A stretch of DNA of 64,000 nt. It comes from Lewinella sp. LCG006. GTDB lineage: Bacteria > Bacteroidota > Bacteroidia > Chitinophagales > Saprospiraceae. Position 1 is the stretch's first letter, and each line of letters opens with the position of its first letter. The notes beneath the pieces were generated by a model. The model had not been told where the DNA came from and searched no databases. It worked only from the letters and a program-made list of their open reading frames with translations. A program made the position numbers and the translations under genes. Shown one piece after another: positions 9,901 to 17,602 of this stretch. The stretch lies in contig NZ_CP160680.1 in assembly GCF_040784935.1 (NCBI RefSeq), positions 2,285,501 to 2,349,500 of the forward strand. The letters are read 5' to 3'.

Positions 9901-10315
9901 CGACCTTCTCGAAAAGCGCTTCGGGGTAAGTGACGACGATCTCGCCCTTGGCTTTGGATTGCGTGAGATTGTTGACCGTCTCGGTACGTTGGAGGACATG
10001 ATTGGTATCCAGCACCTCAAAGTTCAGGGGGCGCTTAAAGGAGTCGGGGAAAAACCGGACAGGTTTGGGTTCTAGCAGACCAGCTACCGTATTTTGCAAA
10101 TAAGCCGCTTCTTCCTTATCGTTGGCAACAATCAGGTGATGGTGGCTGGCCTCCCGATAAGCAGCACTCATCACAAAGCTACTCAGACTGCCTCGCATAC
10201 CCGTGAGTTGCACGCGTGGCTGCTCCGTTTCTGTACCCCCACCCAAGGCCGTGAGCAGCTGCTTTAAACGATCATCATTTTGATACCGCCCGAGTAAGTC
10301 TTCTAAATTCCCCAC
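6926..10315 (-). CDS. mfd: Transcription-repair coupling factor Mfd
   Basis: Superfamily 2 translocase that pushes stalled RNA polymerase off damaged DNA and recruits UvrA. 1129 residues, normal length. Order seen: UvrB-homology N-terminus, CarD-like polymerase-interaction domain (GDFVVHIDHGIGRFSG), Walker A GDVGFGKTE near residue 592, DEEQ box (VIDEEQKFGV), TATPIPRTL, motif VI (QLRGRVGRSN), and the TRCF C-terminal domain. The ATG at 10315 lies 19 bp after a good -7 box. A 3'-end repeat follows the stop. Confidence 0.97.
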   Translation of the reverse strand: MGNLEDLLGRYQNDDRLKQLLTALGGGTETEQPRVQLTGMRGSLSSFVMSAAYREASHHHLIVANDKEEAAYLQNTVAGLLEPKPVRFFPDSFKRPLNFEVLDTNHVLQRTETVNNLTQSKAKGEIVVTYPEALFEKVVAPEVLNANRINIAVGELVDVNTMIELLTEYGFSREDFVYEPGQFSIRGGIIDIFSYGNDYPYRVELFDEEVETIRTFNPLDQLSVRTIKQVSIVPNINTKFSLEQKVSLFQVLPPDTIIWIADLQVLLDKLQTCFEKAEDFAKTITILDEGDLAEIFRDRAFIRPGEVAADVADHPIVLFTDHAQPIPVQQKIHFETCPQPSFNKNFDLLIKDLHSNTAEQRENFLFTDNPKQIERFYAIFNDLNAHVQFHPIIQAIHEGFVDVDLGVACYTDHQIFERFHRYKLKRGFTKDQALNLKMLRELEPGDFVVHIDHGIGRFSGLEKLDINGKSQESVRIVYKNNDLLYVGINSLHKLSRYSGKDSAAPRLNKLGSDAWKTLKAKTKKKVKDIAASLIKLYAKRKASPGFAFPQDGYLQNELEASFMYEDTPDQFTATQDVKEDMMKPYPMDRLICGDVGFGKTEIAIRAAFKAVVGGKQVAILVPTTILALQHYRTFKERLEEFGATVDYVNRFRSTAERNKVYKATESGEVDVLIGTHALLNKKLKFKDLGLLVIDEEQKFGVAAKEKLRSIKVNVDTLTLTATPIPRTLQFSLLSARDLSIIRTAPPNRRPIHTEVRVFKEEMIKEAIYYEVQRGGQVFFVHNRVKSLADMGALVRRLCPDVDVAVAHGQMEPKELERVLIDFIDRRHEVLICTNIIETGLDIPNANTMIINNAHQFGLSDLHQLRGRVGRSNQKAFCYLMAPPMSVLTPEARRRLRTLEEFSDLGSGFNIAMRDLDIRGAGNLLGGEQSGFISDIGYETYQRVLDDAVRELKEKDFQDLFREELEKKNDFVRDVQIDTDVEMLIPDAYITNIQERLNLYTRLDAIETEEELAKFATALRDRFGPIPSQVEELFDGLRLRWECKKLGFERIILKDGKLRAYFVEDPQSMYFETKRFNNILQLITTEGKLRGLYLKQAARNLIMSKERVNSLSEAKEVLQTILEKVEAMEG

Positions 10316-10334
10316 TAAAAATAATTTAAAAATG

Positions 10335-10342
10335 CAAAGATA
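10335..10342 (-). promoter_or_regulatory. Promoter -7 box (TATCTTTG) of mfd
   Basis: Exact TAnnTTTG on the minus strand, ending 19 bp before the mfd ATG. Confidence 0.6.
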
Positions 10343-10372
10343 CGGTTTGGAAACAAGGGAAGAGGGAATAGG

Positions 10373-10654
10373 TTGGATAAGTACCCTTATTTAGCAATTG
10401 TTAATTTTGCCTTGGAGAATTGTAACAGAAAAACTGGTGTAAACTGGTTTGACATTGACGAGCAGCGGTGGAGTCAAAACCAATTTCATCTATCGGCCGG
10501 GGGGTACGTGTTCCGGCTGCGTTCCGTGCCGGAACGCAGCTTCTCCCAAGCCCCCATCGTTTTGCAGTGTGCCGCCTGGCCGCCCGGTTACTACTTTGTA
10601 CAGGTGCAAGATCGCCGAGGGCGGCAGTGGGTGAGTAAGTTGGTGGTGCGGTAA
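10373..10654 (+). pseudogene. Remnant of a T9SS-sorted protein C-terminus
   Basis: The last ~55 codons read like the end of a type A T9SS sorting domain: GGYVFRLRSVPE, then PPGYYFVQVQDRRGRQW and the terminal KLVVR. The upstream ~35 codons have no signal peptide and no recognisable domain, so this is a scrap of a larger secreted protein rather than a working gene. Alternatively it could be a chance frame; the match in its last 25 residues makes the remnant reading more likely. Confidence 0.45.
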
Positions 10655-10666
10655 AGAAAAATCAAC

Positions 10667-11881
10667 TTATCTAACCAAGGTTACCTGACCTGAATGCTGA
10701 ATACGTTCCGAGCTTCCTGGCAACTGATACAATACCTGATAGATATAAACGCCCCCCGGTACGGATTTCCCTTTGAATTCTCCCCTCCATCCCTGGGCGG
10801 GATGCTCACTTAGGAAAACCTGCTGGCCCCAGCGGTTGTATACCTCCATTCGGTAATTACTCAAAACACAATCACTGGGATAGAAAAGTCGGAATTCATC
10901 ATTGACGCCATCTTGATTAGGAGAAAAGATGTTAGGGTAGAAAACGTCGCAAGATACTGGTTCAAAGCAGTTGTTGCGCCAGGATATCATGATGGTATCC
11001 ATCACTTGGATACAATCACCCAAGGTAGCTATGAGGCTGTAAGCTCCTGTATCCTGTACAGTTATACTGGGGGTCGTTTCACCCGTTGACCAGTTGTAGG
11101 AAGTAATAAGCGAATTATCTATCGGGAGGATAGTGTAACTTTCTCCAGGGCAAATCTGATGGTATTCTGTATAAAGCAGATCAAGTGGTAATGTGGCATT
11201 ATGAGCGGCAGTACCATTATAATCTATAACCAGCATAGGCCGCAAGGCAGGATCATCTGCTCTACTGCCCGCAAAAATCAACTTGCGATAAAAATCGGTC
11301 TCCCGCATTCTCATCAACAAACCGTGCCTTTCACCAGGCTGCTGCACTTGCCGTTGGATCAATGTCGTGATATCAATATCCAGGTAATCCTCTTGTTCGG
11401 TGCTGGGGGCTGCCAGTACAACTTCCTCTTCACTCGTAGTGCCTGGTTGATTATTCCAGGTAAGGGTATTCGCATCCCATGCTTCCGTAATTCCTTGAAT
11501 GACTCCAATACTTGGTTTTCCTGTATTGACCTCTAAGGAATGAAATTGATCAGAAGTAGGCTCATCAGGCGCGAAAAGCGAAAGGCGAGCACTAGTGATC
11601 ATCACATCTTCAGGAAAGACAATACCATCTAAAAAATCAAACAACATATATCGTTCTCCAGGTGACCCGTTCCAGGTCCAGTTCATTACGGGCCAAAAGG
11701 TGATGCTGCTATAATTGTTATCATTAGTCGTCCCGAATGGCCCTTGCTGGGTATCTAACCGCCAAACCATAGCTTCCTTGGCACAAGTTGGACTAGGTTG
11801 AATAACCAGTGTATTCTGGGCGAGAATTTCAAACGAAAAAAACAATACAACTAACACGTAGAGAGACGCTTGGAAAGACAT
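10667..11881 (-). CDS. DNRLRE-domain surface protein with T9SS type B sorting domain
   Basis: 404 residues. Signal peptide MSFQASLYVLVVLFFSFEIL-AQ; residues ~25-230 form a DNRLRE/CBM96-like module (SARLSLFAP, ITEAWDANTLTWNNQP, DIDITTLIQRQ, GLLMRM, ADDPALRPMLVIDY), a fold often found on carbohydrate-binding surface proteins; then one Ig-like unit (YNWSTGETTPSITV) and the gliding-associated C-terminal domain (YPNIFSPNQDGVNDEF, NRWGQQVF, GGVYIYQV, GQVTLVR). Predicted cell-surface or released protein exported by the T9SS. The ligand is unknown. Single gene; upstream 250 bp hold nothing I recognise. Confidence 0.85.
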   Translation of the reverse strand: MSFQASLYVLVVLFFSFEILAQNTLVIQPSPTCAKEAMVWRLDTQQGPFGTTNDNNYSSITFWPVMNWTWNGSPGERYMLFDFLDGIVFPEDVMITSARLSLFAPDEPTSDQFHSLEVNTGKPSIGVIQGITEAWDANTLTWNNQPGTTSEEEVVLAAPSTEQEDYLDIDITTLIQRQVQQPGERHGLLMRMRETDFYRKLIFAGSRADDPALRPMLVIDYNGTAAHNATLPLDLLYTEYHQICPGESYTILPIDNSLITSYNWSTGETTPSITVQDTGAYSLIATLGDCIQVMDTIMISWRNNCFEPVSCDVFYPNIFSPNQDGVNDEFRLFYPSDCVLSNYRMEVYNRWGQQVFLSEHPAQGWRGEFKGKSVPGGVYIYQVLYQLPGSSERIQHSGQVTLVR

Positions 11882-12131
11882 GAGCTCCGGTTTTTATTGA
11901 AATTATTGATAACGATATCGACAAATTTCTATTCTTTTCCAATTTAGCATAATCTTTTTAAAAAGAAGAGTAGGATCATCTCCAATCTGGCCAAGATAGA
12001 TACATCTTTAAGATTATGCATCTGAGATGGTAAAAACTAGTCGCTTATTAACAACCGAAAACATGCTGTCTTCTCTCAACCTCCTTTTACTTTTATGTGT
12101 TGTAGCTTGAATCTACTCTCCCACACCATTC

Positions 12132-13349
12132 ATGGATAGTCTTACACAAATCACACTTGGCGCCGCAATAGGCGAAGTTGTTCTTGGCAAAAAAGCGGGC
12201 AACCGGGCGATGCTCTGGGGTGCCATTGCCGGTACTTTTCCCGATCTGGATATCATGGCCAACTTCGTTACCGACCAGGTCAGTGCGCTGGCTTATCATC
12301 GTGCTTTTACGCACTCCATTCTCTTTGCGGTCGTTGTTCCGCTGGGGATGGGCCTCTTGGTGTACCGGCTTTATGGTGGACGGGAAGGGCCCTGGCCCAA
12401 AGACGGAAAAGTATCCTTACTAACGGGCTGGCTATTTTTCTTCCTGGCGGTGTTCTTGGGAAGTTCCTTGATGCCCTTGGAGATCAACAACGTTGGAGGT
12501 ATTGCCTTGATGGTGAGTACTGCTATGATTGCGTTTCCGCTCATTGTTTACTTACGTGAAAAAGTGCGAAAAACGCCTTCGGTAAACGAAAACCCCAGTT
12601 GGTGGGGATGGATGCAGTTGTTTTTCTGGGCCATCCTGACACATCCTTTGCTGGATGCTTGTACGACCTACGGTACGCAGTTGTTTGAGCCTTTTAGCAC
12701 CCTCCGAATTGCCTGGAATGTGGTCTCGGTCGCTGATCCGCTGTATACCATTCCCTTTTTGGTCTGTCTTATTTTGGCCAGTCGGCAAATACGGGGTAGC
12801 CACAAACGGCTGCGCTACAATTGGGCGGGCATTCTCATCAGTAGTGCTTATCTGCTATTGTGTACCAGTTTTTTCTGGTACGCCAATCAGCGCCTGACCG
12901 CGACCCTGGAAAAAGAAAACATTACGGCTACCCGACAAGTCGTTGGGCCTACGATACTGAACAATATTCTCTGGCAGGGCACCGCAGAAACGCCCACCAG
13001 TTTTTATACCGGGCAGTATTCCTTGCTTGACAAGGAACCTTTTTTCAAACTAAAGGAGGTACCCAAAAATCACCACCTGGTTAAAGATCACTGGGAAGAC
13101 CGCGACGTGAAAATTCTCCGTTGGTTTGCGGATGGCTATTTTAGTGTAGAACAAGAAAATGATGGTACCTTTCGCCTCAATGATCTCCGCTACGGACAAA
13201 TTGAGGTACCAGGAAAGCGGCCAATGCCCATCTTCTACTTTGTCCTTCAGGAAAAAGAAGGGCAACTACAGGCTGTTCATGTGCAGCAAGGCCCGGAAGA
13301 CCGGGAGGCGAGCATGTCGGGGTTGTGGGAGCGAATTATGGGAGAGTAA
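12132..13349 (+). CDS. YdjM/DUF457-type membrane protein (predicted metal-dependent hydrolase)
   Basis: 405 residues. The N-terminal half has the family signature MDSLTQITLGAAIGE, GTFPDLDI, HRAFTHSILF and later HPLLDACTTYGTQLF, with at least five hydrophobic segments; conserved Asp and His residues could bind a metal in the membrane. The C-terminal ~140 residues after the last membrane segment (about 255-275) are extracytoplasmic or soluble and unassigned. E. coli YdjM is a LexA-controlled inner-membrane protein; no SOS box was recognised here. A hairpin (13366-13384) follows the stop. Confidence 0.85.
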   Translation: MDSLTQITLGAAIGEVVLGKKAGNRAMLWGAIAGTFPDLDIMANFVTDQVSALAYHRAFTHSILFAVVVPLGMGLLVYRLYGGREGPWPKDGKVSLLTGWLFFFLAVFLGSSLMPLEINNVGGIALMVSTAMIAFPLIVYLREKVRKTPSVNENPSWWGWMQLFFWAILTHPLLDACTTYGTQLFEPFSTLRIAWNVVSVADPLYTIPFLVCLILASRQIRGSHKRLRYNWAGILISSAYLLLCTSFFWYANQRLTATLEKENITATRQVVGPTILNNILWQGTAETPTSFYTGQYSLLDKEPFFKLKEVPKNHHLVKDHWEDRDVKILRWFADGYFSVEQENDGTFRLNDLRYGQIEVPGKRPMPIFYFVLQEKEGQLQAVHVQQGPEDREASMSGLWERIMGE

Positions 13350-13365
13350 GGAAGTCAAGGGATGC

Positions 13366-13384
13366 GGAGCTATTTCATAGCTCC
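13366..13384. terminator. Short hairpin behind the YdjM-like gene
   Basis: GGAGCTAT/ATAGCTCC with a 3-base loop, 17 bp after the stop codon. No T-run follows, so terminator function is uncertain; transcript end or stability hairpin are both possible. Confidence 0.4.
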
Positions 13385-13385
13385 T

Positions 13386-13466
13386 GTAGTAGAGGGTAGA
13401 GAAAGTGTAGTAGAGGGTAGAGAGAGGCACATACGCTAGTAACAACTTAGTTTGCCTCTACCCTTG
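13386..13466. repeat. Direct and inverted AGTAGAGGGTAGAGA repeats
   Basis: GTAGTAGAGGGTAGAGA occurs twice in tandem (about 13386-13402 and 13408-13424), and GCCTCTACCC near 13455 is the inverted counterpart, giving a loose palindrome. The rest of the gap up to the esterase (13627) is GC-rich with GGACAAGCGGGCTTGCC, reminiscent of the GCGGACAGG part of the 3'-end repeat family. Confidence 0.4.
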
Positions 13467-13626
13467 ACGTAAGCATCCCTTCGGGGCTAGCCTAGTGACG
13501 CGAAGCGGATCGTATCTCCAGTTCGCTGGACAAGCGGGCTTGCCTGGCAGTCAGACAGGCTTTACAGATTTTTACTAGAAATCCTTTAGAGCATGTTTGG
13601 AAATTTTGAAATTGATCAATTCAGCA

Positions 13627-14394
13627 ATGCAACTTAATCACAAGACTTTTGGCCAGGGGCCACCACTCATTATTCTACACGGGCTTTTTGGTACGCTCGA
13701 CAACTGGCAGACGCTGGCCAAGCGTTGGGCGGATCATTACACTGTCGTTATCCTTGACCAGAGGAATCACGGGCGCTCGCCTCACCTCGATGCGCATTCT
13801 TATCCACTAATGGCCGAAGACCTTAAGGCTTTTATGGAGGCCAATTGGATGTACGAGGCCCACCTGATGGGGCACTCTATGGGTGGGAAAACGGCCATGC
13901 AGTTTGCGACCCATTTTCCGGATATGGTCAATAAACTGATTGTGGTAGACATTGCGCCAAAGGCTTACCCCGGTGGTCACGAAATTATTGTTGAAGCACT
14001 CAATGATTTGGACTTAGATGCCATTGAGGATCGTAAGCAAGCTGATGCCATGCTAGCCGAACGCATTGCTGATTTTGGCGTAAGGCAATTCCTGCTCAAA
14101 AACCTTACGCGTGACAAAGAAGAGGGGGGGTATCGCTGGAAGATGAATTTGCCGGTACTCACACGTGATTACGAGGCCATCCTCGAAAACATCACGGCCG
14201 CCGAGAGCTATGATGGCCCCACTTTATTCATCCGGGGAGCCGCATCCAACTACATTGACGATGGCGACTTGCCGACCATGAAAAAATATTTCCCTGCCGC
14301 CGAATTGGCCACCGTTGCTGATGCGGGGCACTGGGTACACGCCCAGCAACCGGAGGCACTTTTTGAATTGGTCAGCACTTTTTTAGCAGGGTAG
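13627..14394 (+). CDS. Alpha/beta hydrolase, YbfF-like esterase
   Basis: 255 residues starting at the ATG at 13627; an in-frame ATG at 13597 would add ten residues before the usual start. Classical fold: oxyanion-side motif LHGLFGTLDNW, LDQRNHGRSPH, nucleophile elbow GHSMGG with Ser84, and catalytic His235 in DAGHWVH. This matches the YbfF subgroup that hydrolyses short acyl esters or acyl-CoA; the natural substrate is unknown. Not obviously in an operon. Confidence 0.88.
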   Translation: MQLNHKTFGQGPPLIILHGLFGTLDNWQTLAKRWADHYTVVILDQRNHGRSPHLDAHSYPLMAEDLKAFMEANWMYEAHLMGHSMGGKTAMQFATHFPDMVNKLIVVDIAPKAYPGGHEIIVEALNDLDLDAIEDRKQADAMLAERIADFGVRQFLLKNLTRDKEEGGYRWKMNLPVLTRDYEAILENITAAESYDGPTLFIRGAASNYIDDGDLPTMKKYFPAAELATVADAGHWVHAQQPEALFELVSTFLAG

Positions 14395-14512
14395 GCTGCG
14401 TCTTGCCCCCTGTTCACAGCAATGCTGATGTCAATTTATCATCAGCTTACAACATTCAGCTATCTTAAGCGTATAATTTGGGTGACAAATATTGCGCAAA
14501 AAACGAATAACA

Positions 14513-16147
14513 ATGAGCAAGCGTATTCTAATGGTGGGAGGTTTGGTAGGCACTTTGCTGCTAGGCACCGCTTTTACCATAAGTAGTGAGAAGGACAAGT
14601 ATTTTGAGATCATCAAGAACATTGAAATCTTCACAAATCTCTATAAAGAAGTCAATACCAATTACGTCGACGATATTGATCCGGGCCAATTGATGCGTAC
14701 TGGCCTCGAGGCCATGGTAGGATCTTTGGATCCATTTACCAATTACATCAGTGAATCAGACATTGAGGGCTACCGCGTTATCAACGAAGGTAAATACCAC
14801 GGCATCGGCACCCAGAGTAAGAAAATGGGAGACTACATTACGATTACCGAATTGTTCAAAGACCAGCCTGCTGACAAGGCTGGATTGAAAGCGGGCGACC
14901 GCTTTATTTCTGTAGACGGAAAAAGTGCTGTTGGTCGCTCGATGGAAGAGATGGAAGAAATCATGCGCGGTTTCCCAGGAACAACTATGCGCCTGGTCAT
15001 CAACCGCCCAGGCGTCGCCGAAAATCTCAATATTGAGCTGACACGCGGCGAAGTGGATGTGCCCAATGTTCCTTATTTCGGGATGCTCAACGAAGGGGTA
15101 GGTTATATCAATCTCTCCATTTTTACCCGTGATGCGGGCAAGAATATTATCAACGCTTTCCAAAGCCTCAAGCAAGAAAACCCCGGCCTCAAAGGGTTGG
15201 TTTTAGATTTGCGTGGCAATGGTGGAGGTTTGCTCAATGAAGCCGTCAACATCAGCAATATCTTCATTCCTCGCGATGAAGTAGTTGTTACAACCAGAGG
15301 GAAAGTCAAAGATTGGGATCGGGCCTACAAAACCGTCAATCAACCCATTGATACCGAAATCCCACTGGCCATATTAGTGGATAAAGGCTCTGCTTCTGCT
15401 TCCGAAATTGTGAGTGGAGTGATGCAGGATTATGATCGTGGCATCCTGATCGGACAACGGACTTACGGCAAAGGACTGGTACAGAACACCATGGAAATTG
15501 GCTACAATGCCCGCGTAAAAATTACCACTGCTAAGTATTACATCCCCAGCGAACGCTGTATCCAAAGCGTTGAGTACAAGAACGGAGAACCTGTAGCCAT
15601 TGCCGACGAAAAGCGCGCGCGCTTCAAGACCCGCAACGGCCGAACTGTTCTCGACGGTGGTGGCGTAAAGCCCGATGTTGTGATGGATGCTCCTTCTGAC
15701 GATGGCATCATTAAAGCCCTGCTAGATGAAGACGTTATTTTCAATTACGTGACGGAATGGGCACAAACCCGCCCAAGTATAGACTCTACGGATACCTTCC
15801 GCTTCACCGACTTTGCTGATTTTGAAAACTACCTGCAAAGAGCAAAGTTCTCCTACGAAAGTGATGGGGAGAAAGTACTGAAAACCCTGGCCGAAAAAGC
15901 CAGCGCCGAGGAGCTTAACCTCAGCAGTGAAATCAAAGCCTTGCAACTGAAGTTCGACAACGCTCAGTCTACCGAACTCACTAAACACCGGGATGTCATC
16001 ATTCGCTTGATTGAAAAGGAAATTGCAGGCCGCTATTACTACCAAAAAGGCAAAGTGCAGATTGGCCTGCGCAATGACCCGGAAGTCAACGAAGCGATCC
16101 GTATTTTGAATAACAAGGCGGAATACACACGGATTTTGAGCAATTAA
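14513..16147 (+). CDS. Carboxy-terminal processing protease, S41A family
   Basis: 544 residues from the ATG at 14513; an in-frame TTG at 14492 is less likely. One N-terminal hydrophobic segment (VGGLVGTLLLGTAF) exports or anchors it in the periplasm. PDZ domain around residues 90-180 (KAGLKAGDRFISVDGKS), then the S41 core with LRGNGGGLL, the serine block KGSASASEI (residues 291-299) and GQRTYGKGLVQ carrying the general-base Lys. The ~150-residue C-terminal extension is charged and helical, as in Bacteroidota homologues. Cleaves C-terminal tails of periplasmic proteins. A strong bidirectional terminator follows. Confidence 0.93.
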   Translation: MSKRILMVGGLVGTLLLGTAFTISSEKDKYFEIIKNIEIFTNLYKEVNTNYVDDIDPGQLMRTGLEAMVGSLDPFTNYISESDIEGYRVINEGKYHGIGTQSKKMGDYITITELFKDQPADKAGLKAGDRFISVDGKSAVGRSMEEMEEIMRGFPGTTMRLVINRPGVAENLNIELTRGEVDVPNVPYFGMLNEGVGYINLSIFTRDAGKNIINAFQSLKQENPGLKGLVLDLRGNGGGLLNEAVNISNIFIPRDEVVVTTRGKVKDWDRAYKTVNQPIDTEIPLAILVDKGSASASEIVSGVMQDYDRGILIGQRTYGKGLVQNTMEIGYNARVKITTAKYYIPSERCIQSVEYKNGEPVAIADEKRARFKTRNGRTVLDGGGVKPDVVMDAPSDDGIIKALLDEDVIFNYVTEWAQTRPSIDSTDTFRFTDFADFENYLQRAKFSYESDGEKVLKTLAEKASAEELNLSSEIKALQLKFDNAQSTELTKHRDVIIRLIEKEIAGRYYYQKGKVQIGLRNDPEVNEAIRILNNKAEYTRILSN

Positions 16148-16165
16148 AGCGCTTTGTTCAATAAT

Positions 16166-16205
16166 AAAAAACGGTGCTGCCTTTGTGAAGGCAGCACCGT
16201 TTTTT
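16166..16205. terminator. Bidirectional terminator between the S41 protease and the DUF5723 gene
   Basis: Perfect stem ACGGTGCTGCCTT / AAGGCAGCACCGT with a TGTG loop (16184-16187), A-run on one side and T-run on the other, so it can end both convergent transcripts. Confidence 0.9.
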
Positions 16206-16218
16206 ATTGCCCCTCTAC

Positions 16219-17580
16219 TTAAAACATCCGATTCCCGTTACTCGTATCAGCACTTTCTTTCTCTTGGCCAAAGGCCAAATTCAAGCCTATCCGAAAGTTA
16301 GCGAGATGTGCATCTTTAGGGCGGAAAGCCGAAATGATGTTATCCGTTGCAGCCATCAGGTGGACTGGGCCAAGGCTTAGGGTAGCATTTACACCCAGGT
16401 TATCCAGGCGTTCGTTGCGCAGGCCGTAGAAACCACCAATCCGCAACAACGGCGAAAAGTTGATGCTGCCAGAAACCGCAACTGCAGTGGTATTCACATC
16501 CCGGTAATTATCCGTAAATGCAATCAGACCAATCAAGATATCTTCCGATAGCTCGTACTGGCCACTGAAATAGTACTTCGCACCCACGTTCGTGGTATAG
16601 CTATTGGTCGATTCTTGCGGCTCGTAAGTGTTGTATAGCGAATCAATCACCGAGCCAAACGATTCACCATCATCCAGCAGTTGTTGAGCGACATCCAGGC
16701 CTTGAAATTCGTATTGCCCGCTGAGGGTGTAGTTGGTCACTTCCTCCTCCCAACTGATTTCCGCCCCTAAATCGAGGGCACTTACGGCCAAATGAATTTT
16801 GCCAAGTTCTACGGCGACTCCCAAGTCAAATGCCAGACCGGTATTGCTTCCGAAAAGATCATTAGTAGAAAAATTACCAAAGTCAAAGTCTACACCAACG
16901 TCTCGCAAGCCATCGTAGCGGAGGGAGCCAGCGGTATTGACTAGCAGATCAGCATCCAGCGTGAGCTGGTAGACGTCGTCGCTGGTGGTGAGCTGCAAAT
17001 CATTACGCTCCGTATTGAGGTTGGCACCGCCGCTGAGGAGTTTCACTTTGCCTCCAATCTGCACGTTTTTGCCAATCTTGTAAGAAGCACCCACCGCAAA
17101 TTCGTGGTAAGCTGTAAGGTCAAAAGACGGGCTAAAACCAATGGTCTGCCCGATAAATTGCTCGTTGCCTTCCCAGATGAGTTGCGCCAGCGTTTTAGGA
17201 TAATCAATCAAGGCATTGAAGCGTAGGCGGTGCCCAATGCTGAGGCCCAGCCGCCCCACGTGAAAACCAAGTCCGATGGTTTCAATATCAAAATCTTCGC
17301 GCAGAAGATTTTGGGCTTCCATCTGCCCTATGGCGTTGCCAATGTCCAGCACTTTAGTGCCATTTTCTTCCACCACCAAATCATTGAAGGTGATATTGGT
17401 CAGCCAGAGGTTGTTGTAAATCCCGGGTAGGTTCACCACAATCCCTTCTGGTTGCAAAGCCGGATTGGTGCTCATTTCCTGCCAACTATTACTCAATAGA
17501 AGGCTGCTCAAGTCGCTCTGCCCTTGCAGAACAGTAAAGCTTGTTGCGGCGAAAGCCAATGCTATAAAAATATGTTTCAT
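16219..17580 (-). CDS. DUF5723-type outer-membrane beta-barrel protein
   Basis: 453 residues from the ATG at 17580, with signal peptide MKHIFIALAFAATSFTVLQG-QS. The body has repeated alternating hydrophobic strands (IGLGFHVGRLGLSIGHRLRF, VQIGGKVKLLSGG, LRIGGFYGLRN, FRIGLNLAF) and an early SSLLLSNSWQEMSTNPAL segment, all as in Bacteroidota DUF5723/PorV-like barrels. An upstream in-frame start would overlap the lipoprotein gene and destroy the signal peptide. It follows that lipoprotein by 22 bp, so the two probably act together in the outer membrane. Function unknown. Confidence 0.8.
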   Translation of the reverse strand: MKHIFIALAFAATSFTVLQGQSDLSSLLLSNSWQEMSTNPALQPEGIVVNLPGIYNNLWLTNITFNDLVVEENGTKVLDIGNAIGQMEAQNLLREDFDIETIGLGFHVGRLGLSIGHRLRFNALIDYPKTLAQLIWEGNEQFIGQTIGFSPSFDLTAYHEFAVGASYKIGKNVQIGGKVKLLSGGANLNTERNDLQLTTSDDVYQLTLDADLLVNTAGSLRYDGLRDVGVDFDFGNFSTNDLFGSNTGLAFDLGVAVELGKIHLAVSALDLGAEISWEEEVTNYTLSGQYEFQGLDVAQQLLDDGESFGSVIDSLYNTYEPQESTNSYTTNVGAKYYFSGQYELSEDILIGLIAFTDNYRDVNTTAVAVSGSINFSPLLRIGGFYGLRNERLDNLGVNATLSLGPVHLMAATDNIISAFRPKDAHLANFRIGLNLAFGQEKESADTSNGNRMF

Positions 17581-17602
17581 GTTCTTTTTTTTCTCTTTGA
17601 TC